A stretch of 64,000 nucleotides of DNA from assembly GCF_028737255.1 (NCBI RefSeq), contig NZ_JAQZAN010000018.1, positions 84,733 through 148,732 on the forward strand, given 5' to 3'. The position numbers and the translations under genes were made by a program. This stretch comes from Actinomycetospora straminea. GTDB lineage: Bacteria; Actinomycetota; Actinomycetes; Mycobacteriales; Pseudonocardiaceae. Under the pieces are notes generated by a model. The model was not told where the DNA came from and made no database searches. It was given only the letters and a program-made list of their open reading frames with translations. This document shows, in pieces, positions 28,075-37,690 of this stretch (the first letter of the stretch is position 1; the number at the start of each line of letters is the position of its first letter).

Positions 28075-29538
28075 CTACACGTTCATCGCCACGTACTTGA
28101 TCTCGAGGTACTCGTCGATGCCGACGCTGCCGCCCTCGCGGCCCAGGCCCGACTGCTTCCAGCCGCCGAACGGCGCGCCGGCGTTGGACACCATGCCCTG
28201 GTTGAGCCCGACCATGCCGGCCTCGAGGCGCTCGGAGAGGCGGATCGCCCGGCTGAGGTCCCGGGTGTACAGGTAGCTGACCAGCCCGAACTCGGTGTCG
28301 TTGGCCGCGCGGATCGCCTCGTCGTCCTCGGTGAACGTGAAGATCGGCGCGACCGGGCCGAAGATCTCCTCCTTGGCCAGACGCGCGGAGGTGGGGACGT
28401 CGGCGAGCACGGTCGGCGGGTAGAAGTAGCCGGCTCCCGAGGGCACCTCGCCGCCGGTGCGCACCGTCGCGCCCTTCTGCACGGCGTCGTCGACGAGCTC
28501 GGCGACCTTGTCGCGCTGGTCGGCCTCCACCAGCGGCCCGACCTCGACGCCCTCGTCGGTGCCGCGGCCGATCTTCATGTCGCCCATGCGCTCGGTGAGC
28601 TTCTTCGTGAACTCCTCGGCGACGTCGGCGTGGACGTAGAACCGGTTGGCCGCGGTGCAGGCCTCGCCGATGTTGCGCATCTTGGCGAGCATCGCCCCCT
28701 TGACGGCCTCGTCGACGTCGGCGTCGGCGCAGACGACGAACGGGGCGTTGCCGCCGAGCTCCATCGACGTCTTGAGCACCTGCTCGGCCGACTGCTGGAG
28801 CAGCTTCTGCCCGACCTCGGTGGAGCCGGTGAACGACAGCTTGCGGACGCGCCCGTCGGTGATCAGCGGGCCCATCACCTTGCCGGTCGACTTCGTGGTG
28901 ACGACGTTGAGCACGCCGTCGGGCAGCCCGGCCTCGGCGAGGAGGTCGGCGAGCTTGAGGATCGTCAGCGGGGTGAGCGACGCGGGCTTGATGACCATCG
29001 TGCAGCCCGCGGCGATCGCCGGGCCGATCTTGCGGGTGCCCATGGCCAGCGGGAAGTTCCACGGCGTGATGAGCAGGCAGGGCCCGATCGGCTGGCGCAT
29101 CACGAGGACGCGGCCGCTGCCGGTCGCGTTGACCTTCCACTCGCCGCTGATCCGCACGGCCTCCTCGGAGAACCAGCGGAAGAACTCGGCGGCGTAGGTG
29201 ATCTCGGCCTTCGACTCGGCGAGCGGTTTGCCCATCTCGAGCGTCATGAGCATGGCGATGTCGTCGGCCCGCTCGGTGATCAGCTCGAACGCGCGGCGCA
29301 GGATCTCGCCGCGCTCGCGCGGGGCCGTCGCCGCCCACTCCGGCTGCGCGGCGTGCGCGGCGTCGAGGGCGGCCATCCCGTCCTCGGGGGAGGCGTCGGC
29401 GACGTCGCAGAGGATCTCGCCGGTGGAGGGGTCCTCGACGCCGAACGTCCTGCCCTCGGTGGCGTCGCGCACCGACCCGCCGATGATCAGTCCCTTGGTG
29501 ACCTCGTCGATCACGCGGCGTTCCCGGTCGGTCTGCAT
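28075..29538 (-). CDS. gabD: NAD(P)-dependent aldehyde dehydrogenase, succinate-semialdehyde type
   Basis: A 487-residue aldehyde dehydrogenase. Catalytic Cys is C294 (GEACTAANRF) and general base E260 (MELGGN); FTGSTEVG at ~236 binds the cofactor. The sequence LEMGKPLAESKAEI and the C-terminal GLNQGMVSNAGAPFGGWKQSGLGREGG are characteristic of succinate-semialdehyde dehydrogenases (GabD), which make succinate. GGGAGGG precedes ATG. It would complete a route from gamma-butyrolactone through 4-hydroxybutyrate if it acts with the cassette at 15.7-18.3 kb, but it is not adjacent and could instead serve GABA catabolism. Confidence 0.88.
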   Translation of the reverse strand: MQTDRERRVIDEVTKGLIIGGSVRDATEGRTFGVEDPSTGEILCDVADASPEDGMAALDAAHAAQPEWAATAPRERGEILRRAFELITERADDIAMLMTLEMGKPLAESKAEITYAAEFFRWFSEEAVRISGEWKVNATGSGRVLVMRQPIGPCLLITPWNFPLAMGTRKIGPAIAAGCTMVIKPASLTPLTILKLADLLAEAGLPDGVLNVVTTKSTGKVMGPLITDGRVRKLSFTGSTEVGQKLLQQSAEQVLKTSMELGGNAPFVVCADADVDEAVKGAMLAKMRNIGEACTAANRFYVHADVAEEFTKKLTERMGDMKIGRGTDEGVEVGPLVEADQRDKVAELVDDAVQKGATVRTGGEVPSGAGYFYPPTVLADVPTSARLAKEEIFGPVAPIFTFTEDDEAIRAANDTEFGLVSYLYTRDLSRAIRLSERLEAGMVGLNQGMVSNAGAPFGGWKQSGLGREGGSVGIDEYLEIKYVAMNV

Positions 29539-29635
29539 GGGTGCCCTCCCGCCTCGACGCGTCGCGGTGGTGTGACGCGTCCTCCGTGGCCGGAAGATGC
29601 CCCCGTCCCCGCAGGCTCATGCCGCCCGTCCGGCC

Positions 29636-29641
29636 TAGGCT
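29636..29641 (+). promoter_or_regulatory. -10 hexamer for a leaderless CrtU-like gene
   Basis: TAGGCT is followed by six bases and GTG 29648; no ribosome site is present. Confidence 0.6.
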
Positions 29642-29647
29642 CCCTGC

Positions 29648-31177
29648 GTGCTGCGCGTGCCCGGCCCGTTCCGTCCCCACCACCACGTCACCGCCCGCCC
29701 CGACCTCCCGCACCGCGTGGGCCCGGACGCGACGGCGGTGGTGGTCGGCGGCGGCGTCGCCGGCGTCAGCGCCGCCCTGGTGCTCGCCGAGCGCGGCGTG
29801 CGGGTGGAGCTGCTGGAGGCCGCGCCGCAGCTCGGGGGGCGTCTCGGCACCTGGGACCGGCGGCTGTCCGACGGCAGCGAGGTGATCGTCGAGCACGGCT
29901 ACCACGGCTTCTTCCGGCAGTACTACACGCTGCGCGACCTCCTGCGCCGCCTCGACCCGGAGCTCGGCTTCCTGCGCGACGTCGGCGGCTACCCGATCGC
30001 GAGCCGGCCCTCGGTCGGCTGGGAGCCCGAGGACTTCACCGCCCTGCCGCGCACACCGCTGCTCAACCTCGTCGCGCTGGTGCTGCGCAGCCCCAGCTTC
30101 AAGCTCGGCGAGCTGCGCCACGTCAACGCCGACGAGGCGCTGGCGATGCTGCACTACGACCCGGTCCGCACCTACGCCGAGCACGACCACCGCAGCGCCG
30201 CCGAGCTGCTCGACTCCCTCGGCTTCTCCGACCGCGGCCGGGCGATGCTCTTCGAGGTCTTCGCGCACTCGTTCTTCAACGTCGAGCAGCGGTACTCGGC
30301 GGCCGAGTTCCTCGCGATGTGCCACTTCTACTTCACCGGCAACCCCGAGGGCCTGGGCATGGACGCCCCGGTCGACGACTACCGCACGACGCTCTGGGAC
30401 CCCTTCACCCGTCTGCTCGAGAAGCACGGGGCGACGGTGACGACGGGCGCGCGAGCGGTGTCGCTGCGCCCGGACGGGGCGCGCGGATGGGCGGTCGACG
30501 TCGAGGGCGAGCCCGCCCGGCAGGCGCGCCACCTCGTCGTCGCGACCGACGTGCCCGCCACCCGGGAGCTCGTCGCCGCCTCGCCGGAGCTGGCCGCCGC
30601 CGCGCCCGGGCTGGCCCGCCGGATCGCCGCGCTGCCCAGCGGCGAGCCGTACTTGGTGGCCCGCCTCTACTGCGAGGGCGACGTCGACCCCGCCCGCGCG
30701 CCGTTCACCGGCGTCACCCGCGAGCGCGTCCTGGACTCGGTGAGCCTGTTCCACCGGCTCGAGGGCGGGTCGGCGCGCTGGGCCCGAGAGCGCGGCGGGT
30801 CGGTCGTCGAGCTGCACTCCTACGCGTGCCCGCCCGCGGCGTCGCGCGACGAGCTGGTGGCCGCGATGCGCGAGGAGCTCACGGCGCTGTGGCCCGAGGC
30901 CGCGGACCTGCGGGTCCTCGACGCCGAGTCCCACCGCTACACCAACGCGCCCGGCTTCGACCCCGGCTACCACCTCGTGCGGCCCGGCGTCCTCACCGAC
31001 GCCCGCGGCCTGCGCCTGGCCGGCGACTGGGTGGCGTGCGAGGTCCCGTCGGCGCTGATGGAGCGCGCGGCGGTCACCGCGGTCACCGCCGCCAACGACG
31101 TCCTGCGCGAGGAGGGCGCCGGCCCCGAGCCCATGCGCTCGATCCGGCCGCGGGGGGTGCTGGCGGGGCGTCGGTAG
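29648..31177 (+). CDS. FAD-dependent oxidoreductase of the CrtU (carotene beta-ring desaturase/methylase) family
   Basis: A 509-residue flavoprotein. The dinucleotide motif VVVGGGVAGVSAALVLAERG lies at ~30-50 with LLEAAPQLGGRL following. VEHGYHGFFRQYYTLRDLLRR, LFEVFAHSFF and MCHFYFTGNPEGLGMD with VDDYRTTLW correspond to conserved blocks I recall from Streptomyces CrtU, the enzyme making aromatic rings of isorenieratene. The C-terminal GLRLAGDWVACEVPSALMERA is the second FAD contact. No phytoene synthase, desaturase or cyclase is nearby, so the function may be different (a related amine or quinone oxidase), or the other genes are elsewhere. Confidence 0.75.
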   Translation: MLRVPGPFRPHHHVTARPDLPHRVGPDATAVVVGGGVAGVSAALVLAERGVRVELLEAAPQLGGRLGTWDRRLSDGSEVIVEHGYHGFFRQYYTLRDLLRRLDPELGFLRDVGGYPIASRPSVGWEPEDFTALPRTPLLNLVALVLRSPSFKLGELRHVNADEALAMLHYDPVRTYAEHDHRSAAELLDSLGFSDRGRAMLFEVFAHSFFNVEQRYSAAEFLAMCHFYFTGNPEGLGMDAPVDDYRTTLWDPFTRLLEKHGATVTTGARAVSLRPDGARGWAVDVEGEPARQARHLVVATDVPATRELVAASPELAAAAPGLARRIAALPSGEPYLVARLYCEGDVDPARAPFTGVTRERVLDSVSLFHRLEGGSARWARERGGSVVELHSYACPPAASRDELVAAMREELTALWPEAADLRVLDAESHRYTNAPGFDPGYHLVRPGVLTDARGLRLAGDWVACEVPSALMERAAVTAVTAANDVLREEGAGPEPMRSIRPRGVLAGRR

Positions 31178-31292
31178 GGCGGGCCGGACCGGAGATCGCT
31201 CACACGGGGCGAGCGCGGCGAGCGGCGCGGGGACGCGATACCGTCTGCCCGCCGCCGGCGCAGGACCGGTGCGAGACCCGGGAGGACCCGCA

Positions 31293-31613
31293 GTGCCGAA
31301 CCGACGGACGGCCGGTCGCACGGCGGCCCTGGCGGGCGTGCTGCTCGCCGGCGGCATCGCCCTGAGCGCCTGCGTGTTCCCCGCCGAGCCGGCTCCCGGG
31401 TCGCCGTCGAGCCCGAACGACTACTCGACGGGCGGTTTCCCGCCGCCCGGTCCCGCGCCGCAGCCGGGCGTCATCACCCCCGACCCGGTCGCGCCGCCCG
31501 CCCCCGCCGACGCGCCGCGTCCCGAGGAGGGCCCGGTGCCCACCGAGGGCCCGCCCACCAGCGTCGGCGACGAGCCGGAGCCCGTCCAGCCCGCGCCGCC
31601 GCCCGGCAGCTGA
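31293..31613 (+). CDS. Small proline-rich lipoprotein
   Basis: A 106-residue lipoprotein: basic N-terminus, hydrophobic helix (~8-25) and lipobox A-L-S-A-C at about residue 27, then a Pro/Gly/Glu-rich disordered tail to the end without a folded domain. Probably a cell-envelope spacer or wall-associated peptide. GTG 31293 has GGAGG seven bases upstream. It is convergent with the TVP38-type gene, with stops one base apart. Function unknown. Confidence 0.72.
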   Translation: MPNRRTAGRTAALAGVLLAGGIALSACVFPAEPAPGSPSSPNDYSTGGFPPPGPAPQPGVITPDPVAPPAPADAPRPEEGPVPTEGPPTSVGDEPEPVQPAPPPGS

Positions 31614-31614
31614 C

Positions 31615-32274
31615 TCAGCGCTCCGGCGGGACGGTCGGGGTGCGCGCGCAGAGCAGCACGCCGACCACCCCGATCGCGCCGCTGACCGCGAACACGGCCA
31701 GCATCCCCGGGGAGGGCGTGCCGGTCACCGCGTCCCCGAGCAGCACGACCGCCGAGGTGCCCGGGACGAGCCCGATCGCGGTGCCGCCCAGGTAGTGGCG
31801 CCAGCGCACGCTGGTGAGCCCGAAGGTGTAGTTCAACGGGGCGAACGGGATCGCGGGCACGAGCCGCGCCGAGGTCACGGCGAGCAGGCCGCGGGCGGAG
31901 ATCCTCTCCTCGAGGACCCGCACCCGGCCCGCCCCGAGGTGCCGCGCCGCCCGGCCCCCGAGGCGCCGGACCAGCGCGAACGCGGCCGCCGCGGACACCG
32001 TGCTGGCCACCAGGCACAGCGCGAGCCCCACCCACGGCCCGAACAGCAGGCCCGCCGACAGCGAGAACGCGGTGCGCGGCAGGGGCGTCGTCGTCACCAC
32101 GGCGTGCACGAGCAGGAAGGTCACCGGCGCCCAGAGGCCGAGCACGGCGACGCGGTCGCGCACCTCGAGCGCCGTCGGCAACGGCACCGTGAGCAGGAGG
32201 ACGACCACCGCGAGCGCGGCGGCGGCGAGCACGACCCAGCGAGCGGGGCCGGAGGTCAGGCGCAGCGCGGCCAC
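31615..32274 (-). CDS. TVP38/TMEM64 (DedA-superfamily) membrane protein
   Basis: A 219-residue membrane protein with about six hydrophobic segments. The SNARE-associated/VTT domain is recognisable from [23 protein letters not shown] (the GxxFGxxxG re-entrant loop), [20 protein letters not shown] (conserved R-x-P-x-x-P-F) and a GLVPGT segment. Related proteins are lipid scramblases or transporters. It precedes the glycolipid-binding protein in reverse order, only 39 bases apart, and both could be co-transcribed from the latter's promoter. Confidence 0.88.
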   Translation of the reverse strand: MAALRLTSGPARWVVLAAAALAVVVLLLTVPLPTALEVRDRVAVLGLWAPVTFLLVHAVVTTTPLPRTAFSLSAGLLFGPWVGLALCLVASTVSAAAAFALVRRLGGRAARHLGAGRVRVLEERISARGLLAVTSARLVPAIPFAPLNYTFGLTSVRWRHYLGGTAIGLVPGTSAVVLLGDAVTGTPSPGMLAVFAVSGAIGVVGVLLCARTPTVPPER

Positions 32275-32313
32275 CCCTCCACCTCGCCGGGACCAGGACC
32301 CCGTCGAGGGTAC

Positions 32314-32904
32314 CTAGGCGACGCGCGTGAACAGGCCCTGGTAGGCGACGACGAGGCCGGCCGGGTCGACGGTGATGCCGTACTCGCCGTAGGTCGGGTC
32401 GGCGTAGGTGTAGGTCGCGAGACCCCGGGCGTCGTCGGGGCCGCGGCGGTAGACCTGGCGCACGCGGTGGACCGCCAGCGACGGCACGTCGAGCCACGCG
32501 ACGTCGACGGTCGCCTCGCCGCCGACGGGCAGGCCCAGGCGGCGCACGGGCAGGGCGTTGGTCAGCGGCGACGCGGAGACGTCGACGTCGGTGCAGCCGC
32601 GCAGCTCGGGCCACGGGCGGCCGTCGAGGGACCACTCGCCGAGCTGGTCGACCGACAGCGTCACCCGCTCGAGCCCGTCGTCGGCGAGGACCTCGACGAA
32701 CACGGTGCGGGTGAGCCACGCCCGGTCGGCCACGACGGAGAAGCGCAGCGACCAGGGTCCGGCGCCGTCGCGCATGACCGCCGAGCCGTCGAGGAGGTGC
32801 GCGCCGTCGGGGTGCTCGGCGTCGGGCGTGAAGTCGGAGACGGCGCCGTGGGCCAGGCCGTCGGCCACGTCGAGGCGACGCCACAGGGCGGAGTGCAGGG
32901 CCAC
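32314..32904 (-). CDS. Putative glycolipid-binding domain protein
   Basis: A 196-residue soluble protein that looks like the PF06475 glycolipid-binding family: [11 protein letters not shown] at the N-terminus, [33 protein letters not shown] in the middle and [28 protein letters not shown] at the end match the beta-sandwich pattern of that family as I remember it. Ligand and role are not established. The start GTG 32904 is placed six bases after a CACGAT hexamer, suggesting a leaderless message. Confidence 0.75.
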   Translation of the reverse strand: MALHSALWRRLDVADGLAHGAVSDFTPDAEHPDGAHLLDGSAVMRDGAGPWSLRFSVVADRAWLTRTVFVEVLADDGLERVTLSVDQLGEWSLDGRPWPELRGCTDVDVSASPLTNALPVRRLGLPVGGEATVDVAWLDVPSLAVHRVRQVYRRGPDDARGLATYTYADPTYGEYGITVDPAGLVVAYQGLFTRVA

Positions 32905-32910
32905 CGGTGG

Positions 32911-32916
32911 ATCGTG
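32911..32916 (-). promoter_or_regulatory. CACGAT leaderless promoter element (glycolipid-binding gene)
   Basis: On the minus strand TGC-CACGAT-N6-GTG leads into the gene start at 32904. The same hexamer and spacing occur before the genes at 40926 and 42179. Confidence 0.5.
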
Positions 32917-32963
32917 GCAGACACGGTGCGGACGATGGACGCGTGCCGGGCGTACACGCGTGG

Positions 32964-32969
32964 CACGAT
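32964..32969 (+). promoter_or_regulatory. TGG-CACGAT promoter element upstream of the Gly/Tyr/Gln-rich membrane protein
   Basis: The extended -10-like TGGCACGAT lies 50 bases before GTG 33019; transcription would start near 32976 and give a leader containing the GAGGAGGG ribosome site. Confidence 0.4.
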
Positions 32970-33018
32970 CACCGCGTCATCGGTCCGGCGCGGGGAGTCA
33001 CCGGCGCGAGGAGGGAGC

Positions 33019-34587
33019 GTGCCCGAGGTGAGTGGTCCGTCGTCCGGCTCGTCGTCGGGAACGCCCGGCGAGGACGAGTCCCGGGAGGCGCGTGGCGACG
33101 AGCGCACGCCCCCCGAGGGCACGCCCGGCCCCTCGTCCGTCCCGGCCTGGGACCCGAGCGGCGGTGACGCCGGCCCGTCCGGTGCCGCCCCGACCGAGGT
33201 GCACCGGACGGGGGAGGGGCAGGGCTTCACCGCTCCCGACGCCGGGAGCGGCTCGAGCTTCGCCCAGCCGGAGTCGAGCCGGCCGACATCGGGCGACGCC
33301 GGGCAGGGTCCGGCGGGGTACGGGCAGCAGCCCGGCTACGGGCAGCCGGGTCAGCAGGGCTATGGGCAACCCGGGTACGGGCAGCCCGGTCCGGAGAGCT
33401 ACGGCCCGGCCGGGCCGGGGAGCTACGGCCAGCAGCCGGGCTACGGCCAGCCCGGGTACGGCCAGCAGCCGGGCTACGGCCAGCCCGGGTACGGCCAGCC
33501 CGGGTACGGCCAGCCCGGTCAGCAGGGCTACGGGCAAGCCGGCTACGGGCAACCCGGGTACGGGCAGCCGGGCTACGGCCAGCCCGGCTACGGGCCGCCG
33601 GGCCAGCAGGGCTACGGCCAGCCCGGGTACGGCCAGCCCGGCTTCGGCGGCGTGCCGGCGCGGGCCCCCAAGCCCGGGATCGTGCCGCTGCGGCCGCTGG
33701 GCCTCGGCGAGATCCTCGACGGCGCGCTGGGCTACATCCGCGCACACCCCAAGATCGTGCTCGGGACGTCCGCGCTGGTCTCGGTGGTCAGCGGTCTCGC
33801 CCAGCTGCTCGTGACGCTGTTCGCGCCGGCCGCGACGCCCCCGCTCGGCGGGTCGGCGGATCTCTCGCGCGTCACCGGGCAGGTCGCGGGCTCGAGCGCC
33901 TCGTCGGGCATCACCGCCGTGATCACGCTGATCGCGACCGCGGTGCTCACGGGCATCGTCATGGTCGTCATCAGCCGTGCGGTGCTCGGCGCGCCGGTGG
34001 ACGCCGGCGAGACCTGGCGGGCCGCCCGCACGCGCATCTGGGGCCTCATCGGCGTCGCCCTGCTGGTCGCCCTGATCATCTTCGGTGTCGTGCTCGTCGG
34101 CCTCCTCCCCGGGCTGCTCCTGCTGATCGCCGACCCGACCGTCGGGGCGATCGTCATCGGCGTCGGCGCGCTGGCCGCGATCGTCGTCGCGATCTGGCTC
34201 GCGGTGATGCTGTCGCTGGCCACGCCCGCCTACGTGCTCGAGGGCATCGGGGTGATCGAGGCGCTGCGCCGGTCGTGGTTCCTCGTCAAGGGGCGCTTCT
34301 GGCCGGTGCTCGGTATCCAGCTGCTCGGCGCGATCATCGCGTTCGTCGTCTCGGCGATCATCGCGGTGCCGTTCGGCATCATCGGCGGGATCGCGGCGTT
34401 CGGCGGCGGCGGCGGGGGCGTGACACCGCTGCCGCTGCTGCTCCTCACAGCGCTCGGCGGGATCATCGCGAGCACGCTGACGACGCCGTTCCAGGCAGGG
34501 GTCACCGGCCTCCTCTACGTCGACCAGCGCATGCGCCGCGAGGGCTTCGACATCGAGCTGCAGCGGGCCGCGGCCGGCGGGCGCTGA
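33019..34587 (+). CDS. Gly/Tyr/Gln/Pro-rich multi-pass membrane protein (Rv3689-like)
   Basis: A 522-residue protein in two parts. Residues ~1-215 are disordered: an acidic Ser/Gly/Pro segment followed by about fifteen GYGQ units (GYGQPG repeats). After [31 protein letters not shown] comes a membrane domain of six or more helices (to ~residue 500) that resembles the glycerophosphodiester phosphodiesterase membrane domain. [16 protein letters not shown] and [19 protein letters not shown] are conserved ends. It is the first gene of a block matching Rv3689-Rv3693; a scaffold role for the MoxR system is possible. The repeat region may drive phase separation (inference). Confidence 0.85.
   Translation: MPEVSGPSSGSSSGTPGEDESREARGDERTPPEGTPGPSSVPAWDPSGGDAGPSGAAPTEVHRTGEGQGFTAPDAGSGSSFAQPESSRPTSGDAGQGPAGYGQQPGYGQPGQQGYGQPGYGQPGPESYGPAGPGSYGQQPGYGQPGYGQQPGYGQPGYGQPGYGQPGQQGYGQAGYGQPGYGQPGYGQPGYGPPGQQGYGQPGYGQPGFGGVPARAPKPGIVPLRPLGLGEILDGALGYIRAHPKIVLGTSALVSVVSGLAQLLVTLFAPAATPPLGGSADLSRVTGQVAGSSASSGITAVITLIATAVLTGIVMVVISRAVLGAPVDAGETWRAARTRIWGLIGVALLVALIIFGVVLVGLLPGLLLLIADPTVGAIVIGVGALAAIVVAIWLAVMLSLATPAYVLEGIGVIEALRRSWFLVKGRFWPVLGIQLLGAIIAFVVSAIIAVPFGIIGGIAAFGGGGGGVTPLPLLLLTALGGIIASTLTTPFQAGVTGLLYVDQRMRREGFDIELQRAAAGGR
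33313..33651 (+). repeat. Tandem GYGQPG-coding repeat
   Basis: Short in-frame tandem repeats of the type GGCTACGGCCAGCCC, in about fifteen irregular copies with occasional extra Gln or Gln-Gln units. Copies differ at synonymous positions in some stretches and are identical in others, indicating continuing slippage or recombination. Confidence 0.9.
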
Positions 34588-34614
34588 GGGACCTGCGTTG
34601 ATGGACCCGCGCTG

Positions 34615-35274
34615 ATGGACCCGGTGGTGCCCACCGTCCCCGGCGCGCCCGCCCCCGGGACGGTGCCGATCGACATCGGCGCCGATCCCGCCCGCGAGCT
34701 CGCCCGCGAGGAGCTCGCGCGGCGGGCCTACCAGGAGGCCGCGCCGGACCCGGTCACGGCGGGGCTGCAGTGGCTCGCCCGACGCCTGGACGAGCTGCTG
34801 CGTGCCGCCTCCGACATCTCGCCCGGCGGCGGGTGGGGGCTGCTGGTGCTCGTGGCGGTGCTGGTGGTCGTGGTGGTGCTGGTGCGGCGCCGCTTCGGGC
34901 CGGTGGCGCGCACCGCGGCCGCGTCGGGGGCCGTGCTCGGCGACACCGTCCGCACCGCCGACGAGCACCGCCGCCTCGCCGACCGCCACGCCGCCGCCGG
35001 CGCCTTCGACGACGCGGTGCGCGAGCGGATGCGGGCGATCGTGCGCTCACTCGAGGAGCGCACGATCCTCGAGCCCCGCCAGGGCCGCACGGCCGGCGAC
35101 GCGGCGCGCGAGGGCGGGCGGGTGCTGCCCGCCGCGGCCGGGGAGCTGCTCGAGGCCGCGCGGCGGTTCGACGAGACGGTCTACGGCGGCCGCCCGGCCG
35201 ACGCCGACACCGACGCCCGCCTGCGCGCGGTCGACGCCGCCGTCGCCGCCACCCGCGCGGTGGAGCCCGCGTGA
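34615..35274 (+). CDS. DUF4129 domain membrane protein
   Basis: A 219-residue protein with a soluble N-terminal region (PARELAREELARRAYQEA), one transmembrane helix (~70-88) and a C-terminal DUF4129 domain (HRRLADRHAAAGAFDDAVRERMRAIVRSLEER, then RTAGDAAREG). DUF4129 proteins are regular partners in MoxR/DUF58 operons; this one matches Rv3690. A four-codon reading frame (ATG 34601, MDPR then stop) overlaps the ATG 34615 as TGATG, a small duplication of the start region. Its stop overlaps the following GTG. Confidence 0.87.
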   Translation: MDPVVPTVPGAPAPGTVPIDIGADPARELAREELARRAYQEAAPDPVTAGLQWLARRLDELLRAASDISPGGGWGLLVLVAVLVVVVVLVRRRFGPVARTAAASGAVLGDTVRTADEHRRLADRHAAAGAFDDAVRERMRAIVRSLEERTILEPRQGRTAGDAAREGGRVLPAAAGELLEAARRFDETVYGGRPADADTDARLRAVDAAVAATRAVEPA

Positions 35275-36620
35275 CCGACCGCGCGCCCGGCCCGCCGCCC
35301 GCCCCGCCGCCCGATCCGACGGCCACCCCGCCGCCCGATCCGACGGCCACCCCGCCGCCCGGTCCGGCGCCCGATCCGCCGCGCGCCCCGGTGATCAACG
35401 GGGACTCCCGGCGCCTAGAGGCAGCGAACAGCGCGTTCGCTGCGTCCCGGACCCGCCGCTGGCGCGGGCCGGTGCTGGTGGTGGCGGCGGTGTTGGTCGG
35501 CGCGCTGGTCATCGCCGTGCTCGGCGCCGCGCCCCGCACCGGCGGGCTGGACCCCGAGGCCGCGTCGCCCGAGGGCTCGATGGCCCTGGCGCGCCTGCTC
35601 ACGGGGCAGGGGGTGCGGGTCGAGCCCGTCGCCGACCTCGACGCCGCGACCGCCGGCCCCGGCCGCACGGTGCTCGTGACCTTCCCCGAGCGGATGAGCA
35701 CCCGCCAGCGCCAGGCCCTCGCGGCGTCGGGGGCCGACCTCGTCGTCGTCCGCCCCGACGAGCGCTCGCTCGCCGCGCTGGCCCCGACCGTGCGCCCCGA
35801 GCTGCTCGCCCTCCCCGAGCCCACCGACCCCGCCTGCGGGCTGCCGGCGGCCGTCCGCGCGGGCCCGGTCGACCTCGCCGGCGCCGCCTACGCCACCGAC
35901 GACCCGACCGCCCAGCGCTGCTACCCCGTCGAGGAGCCGGTCGGCGCGAGCTCGCTCGTCGCGGTCCGCGACCGCGGGCGCACCGTCACCGTCGTCGGCG
36001 ACGCCGCGCCCTTCACCAACGACGTCCTCGACGAGCAGGGCAACGCCGCGCTCGCGCTCAACCTCCTCGGCGCACACCCCGACCTGCTCTGGTACCTGCC
36101 GGTCCCGCCGCCGGCCGAGCCCGGCCAGGAGCGCAGCACCACCGAGCTCCTGCCGAGCGGGTGGATCTGGGGGCCGGTGCAGCTGCTCGTCGCGGGCCTC
36201 GCGGTGGCGCTGTGGCGGGGCCGGCGACTCGGGCCGGTGATCACCGAGGACCTGCCGGTCGTGGTCCCCGCGGGCGAGACCGTGCGGGGCCGGGCACGCC
36301 TCTACCGGCGCGCCGGGGCCCGCGACCGCGCCGCGGCGGCCCTGCGCGGGGACGCCGTGCGCGACTTGGCGGCGCGGCTCGGTGTCCCGCGCGGCGCGGG
36401 CACGCGGGCCGTGGTCGACGCCGTCGCCGCCCGGTCGGGCCGCTCGGTGGCCAAGGTCGGCGGGGTCCTCGACGGGCCCGTCCCCGCCGACGACGCGGCG
36501 CTCGTGGCCCTCGCCGGCGACCTCGACGCGCTGCGCCGCAGCGTGCGCGGGACGAACGGGGCCGCGACGGAGACAGCGACGGAGACAGCACCGCGCGACG
36601 CACGGGATCCGGCGCCGTGA
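35271..36620 (+). CDS. DUF4350 domain membrane protein
   Basis: A 449-residue protein with a Pro-rich cytoplasmic N-terminus (~1-50), a transmembrane helix (~63-82), a large extracytoplasmic DUF4350 domain (PEGSMALARLLTGQGVRVE, VTFPERM, TELLPSGWIWGPVQL) and a second helix (~300-316) followed by a cytoplasmic tail. It matches Rv3691. GTG start overlaps the DUF4129 stop (GTGA). Odd feature: the N-terminal linker contains a perfect 24-bp tandem repeat and a 23-bp copy of palindromic element A, which encodes part of LEAANSAFAAS. The tail ends in a Thr/Glu/Ala repeat. Confidence 0.85.
   Translation: MTDRAPGPPPAPPPDPTATPPPDPTATPPPGPAPDPPRAPVINGDSRRLEAANSAFAASRTRRWRGPVLVVAAVLVGALVIAVLGAAPRTGGLDPEAASPEGSMALARLLTGQGVRVEPVADLDAATAGPGRTVLVTFPERMSTRQRQALAASGADLVVVRPDERSLAALAPTVRPELLALPEPTDPACGLPAAVRAGPVDLAGAAYATDDPTAQRCYPVEEPVGASSLVAVRDRGRTVTVVGDAAPFTNDVLDEQGNAALALNLLGAHPDLLWYLPVPPPAEPGQERSTTELLPSGWIWGPVQLLVAGLAVALWRGRRLGPVITEDLPVVVPAGETVRGRARLYRRAGARDRAAAALRGDAVRDLAARLGVPRGAGTRAVVDAVAARSGRSVAKVGGVLDGPVPADDAALVALAGDLDALRRSVRGTNGAATETATETAPRDARDPAP
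35303..35350 (+). repeat. Perfect 24-bp tandem duplication in the DUF4350 linker
   Basis: Two identical 24-base copies (35303-35326 and 35327-35350) encode PPPDPTAT-type octapeptides; a third, diverged partial copy follows. Confidence 0.9.
35421..35443. repeat. Palindromic element A copy inside the DUF4350 reading frame
   Basis: The 23-bp sequence 35421-35443 has 9-bp arms GCAGCGAAC and GTTCGCTGC around AGCGC and is the exact reverse complement of 3327-3349-region element A (GCAGCGAACGCGCTGTTCGCTGC). CTAGAG precedes it as in the second copy near 3352. It is translated in frame without a stop, immediately before the transmembrane helix. Confidence 0.85.
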
Positions 36621-36668
36621 TCGGATGGCGCACGGCGGGGCCGCGGGGTCCCGGGAGGGGAGGGCCGC

Positions 36669-37685
<1,017 letters not shown>

Positions 37686-37690
37686 CGGCG

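Noticed and set aside
29648..31177. Carotenoid biosynthetic cluster
   Set aside because: Only the CrtU-like gene is present; neighbours are a lipoprotein and an aldehyde dehydrogenase.
27749..31357. A 1202-residue minus-strand reading frame
   Set aside because: It overlaps gabD in another frame and the CrtU-like gene in antisense; low-complexity translation only.
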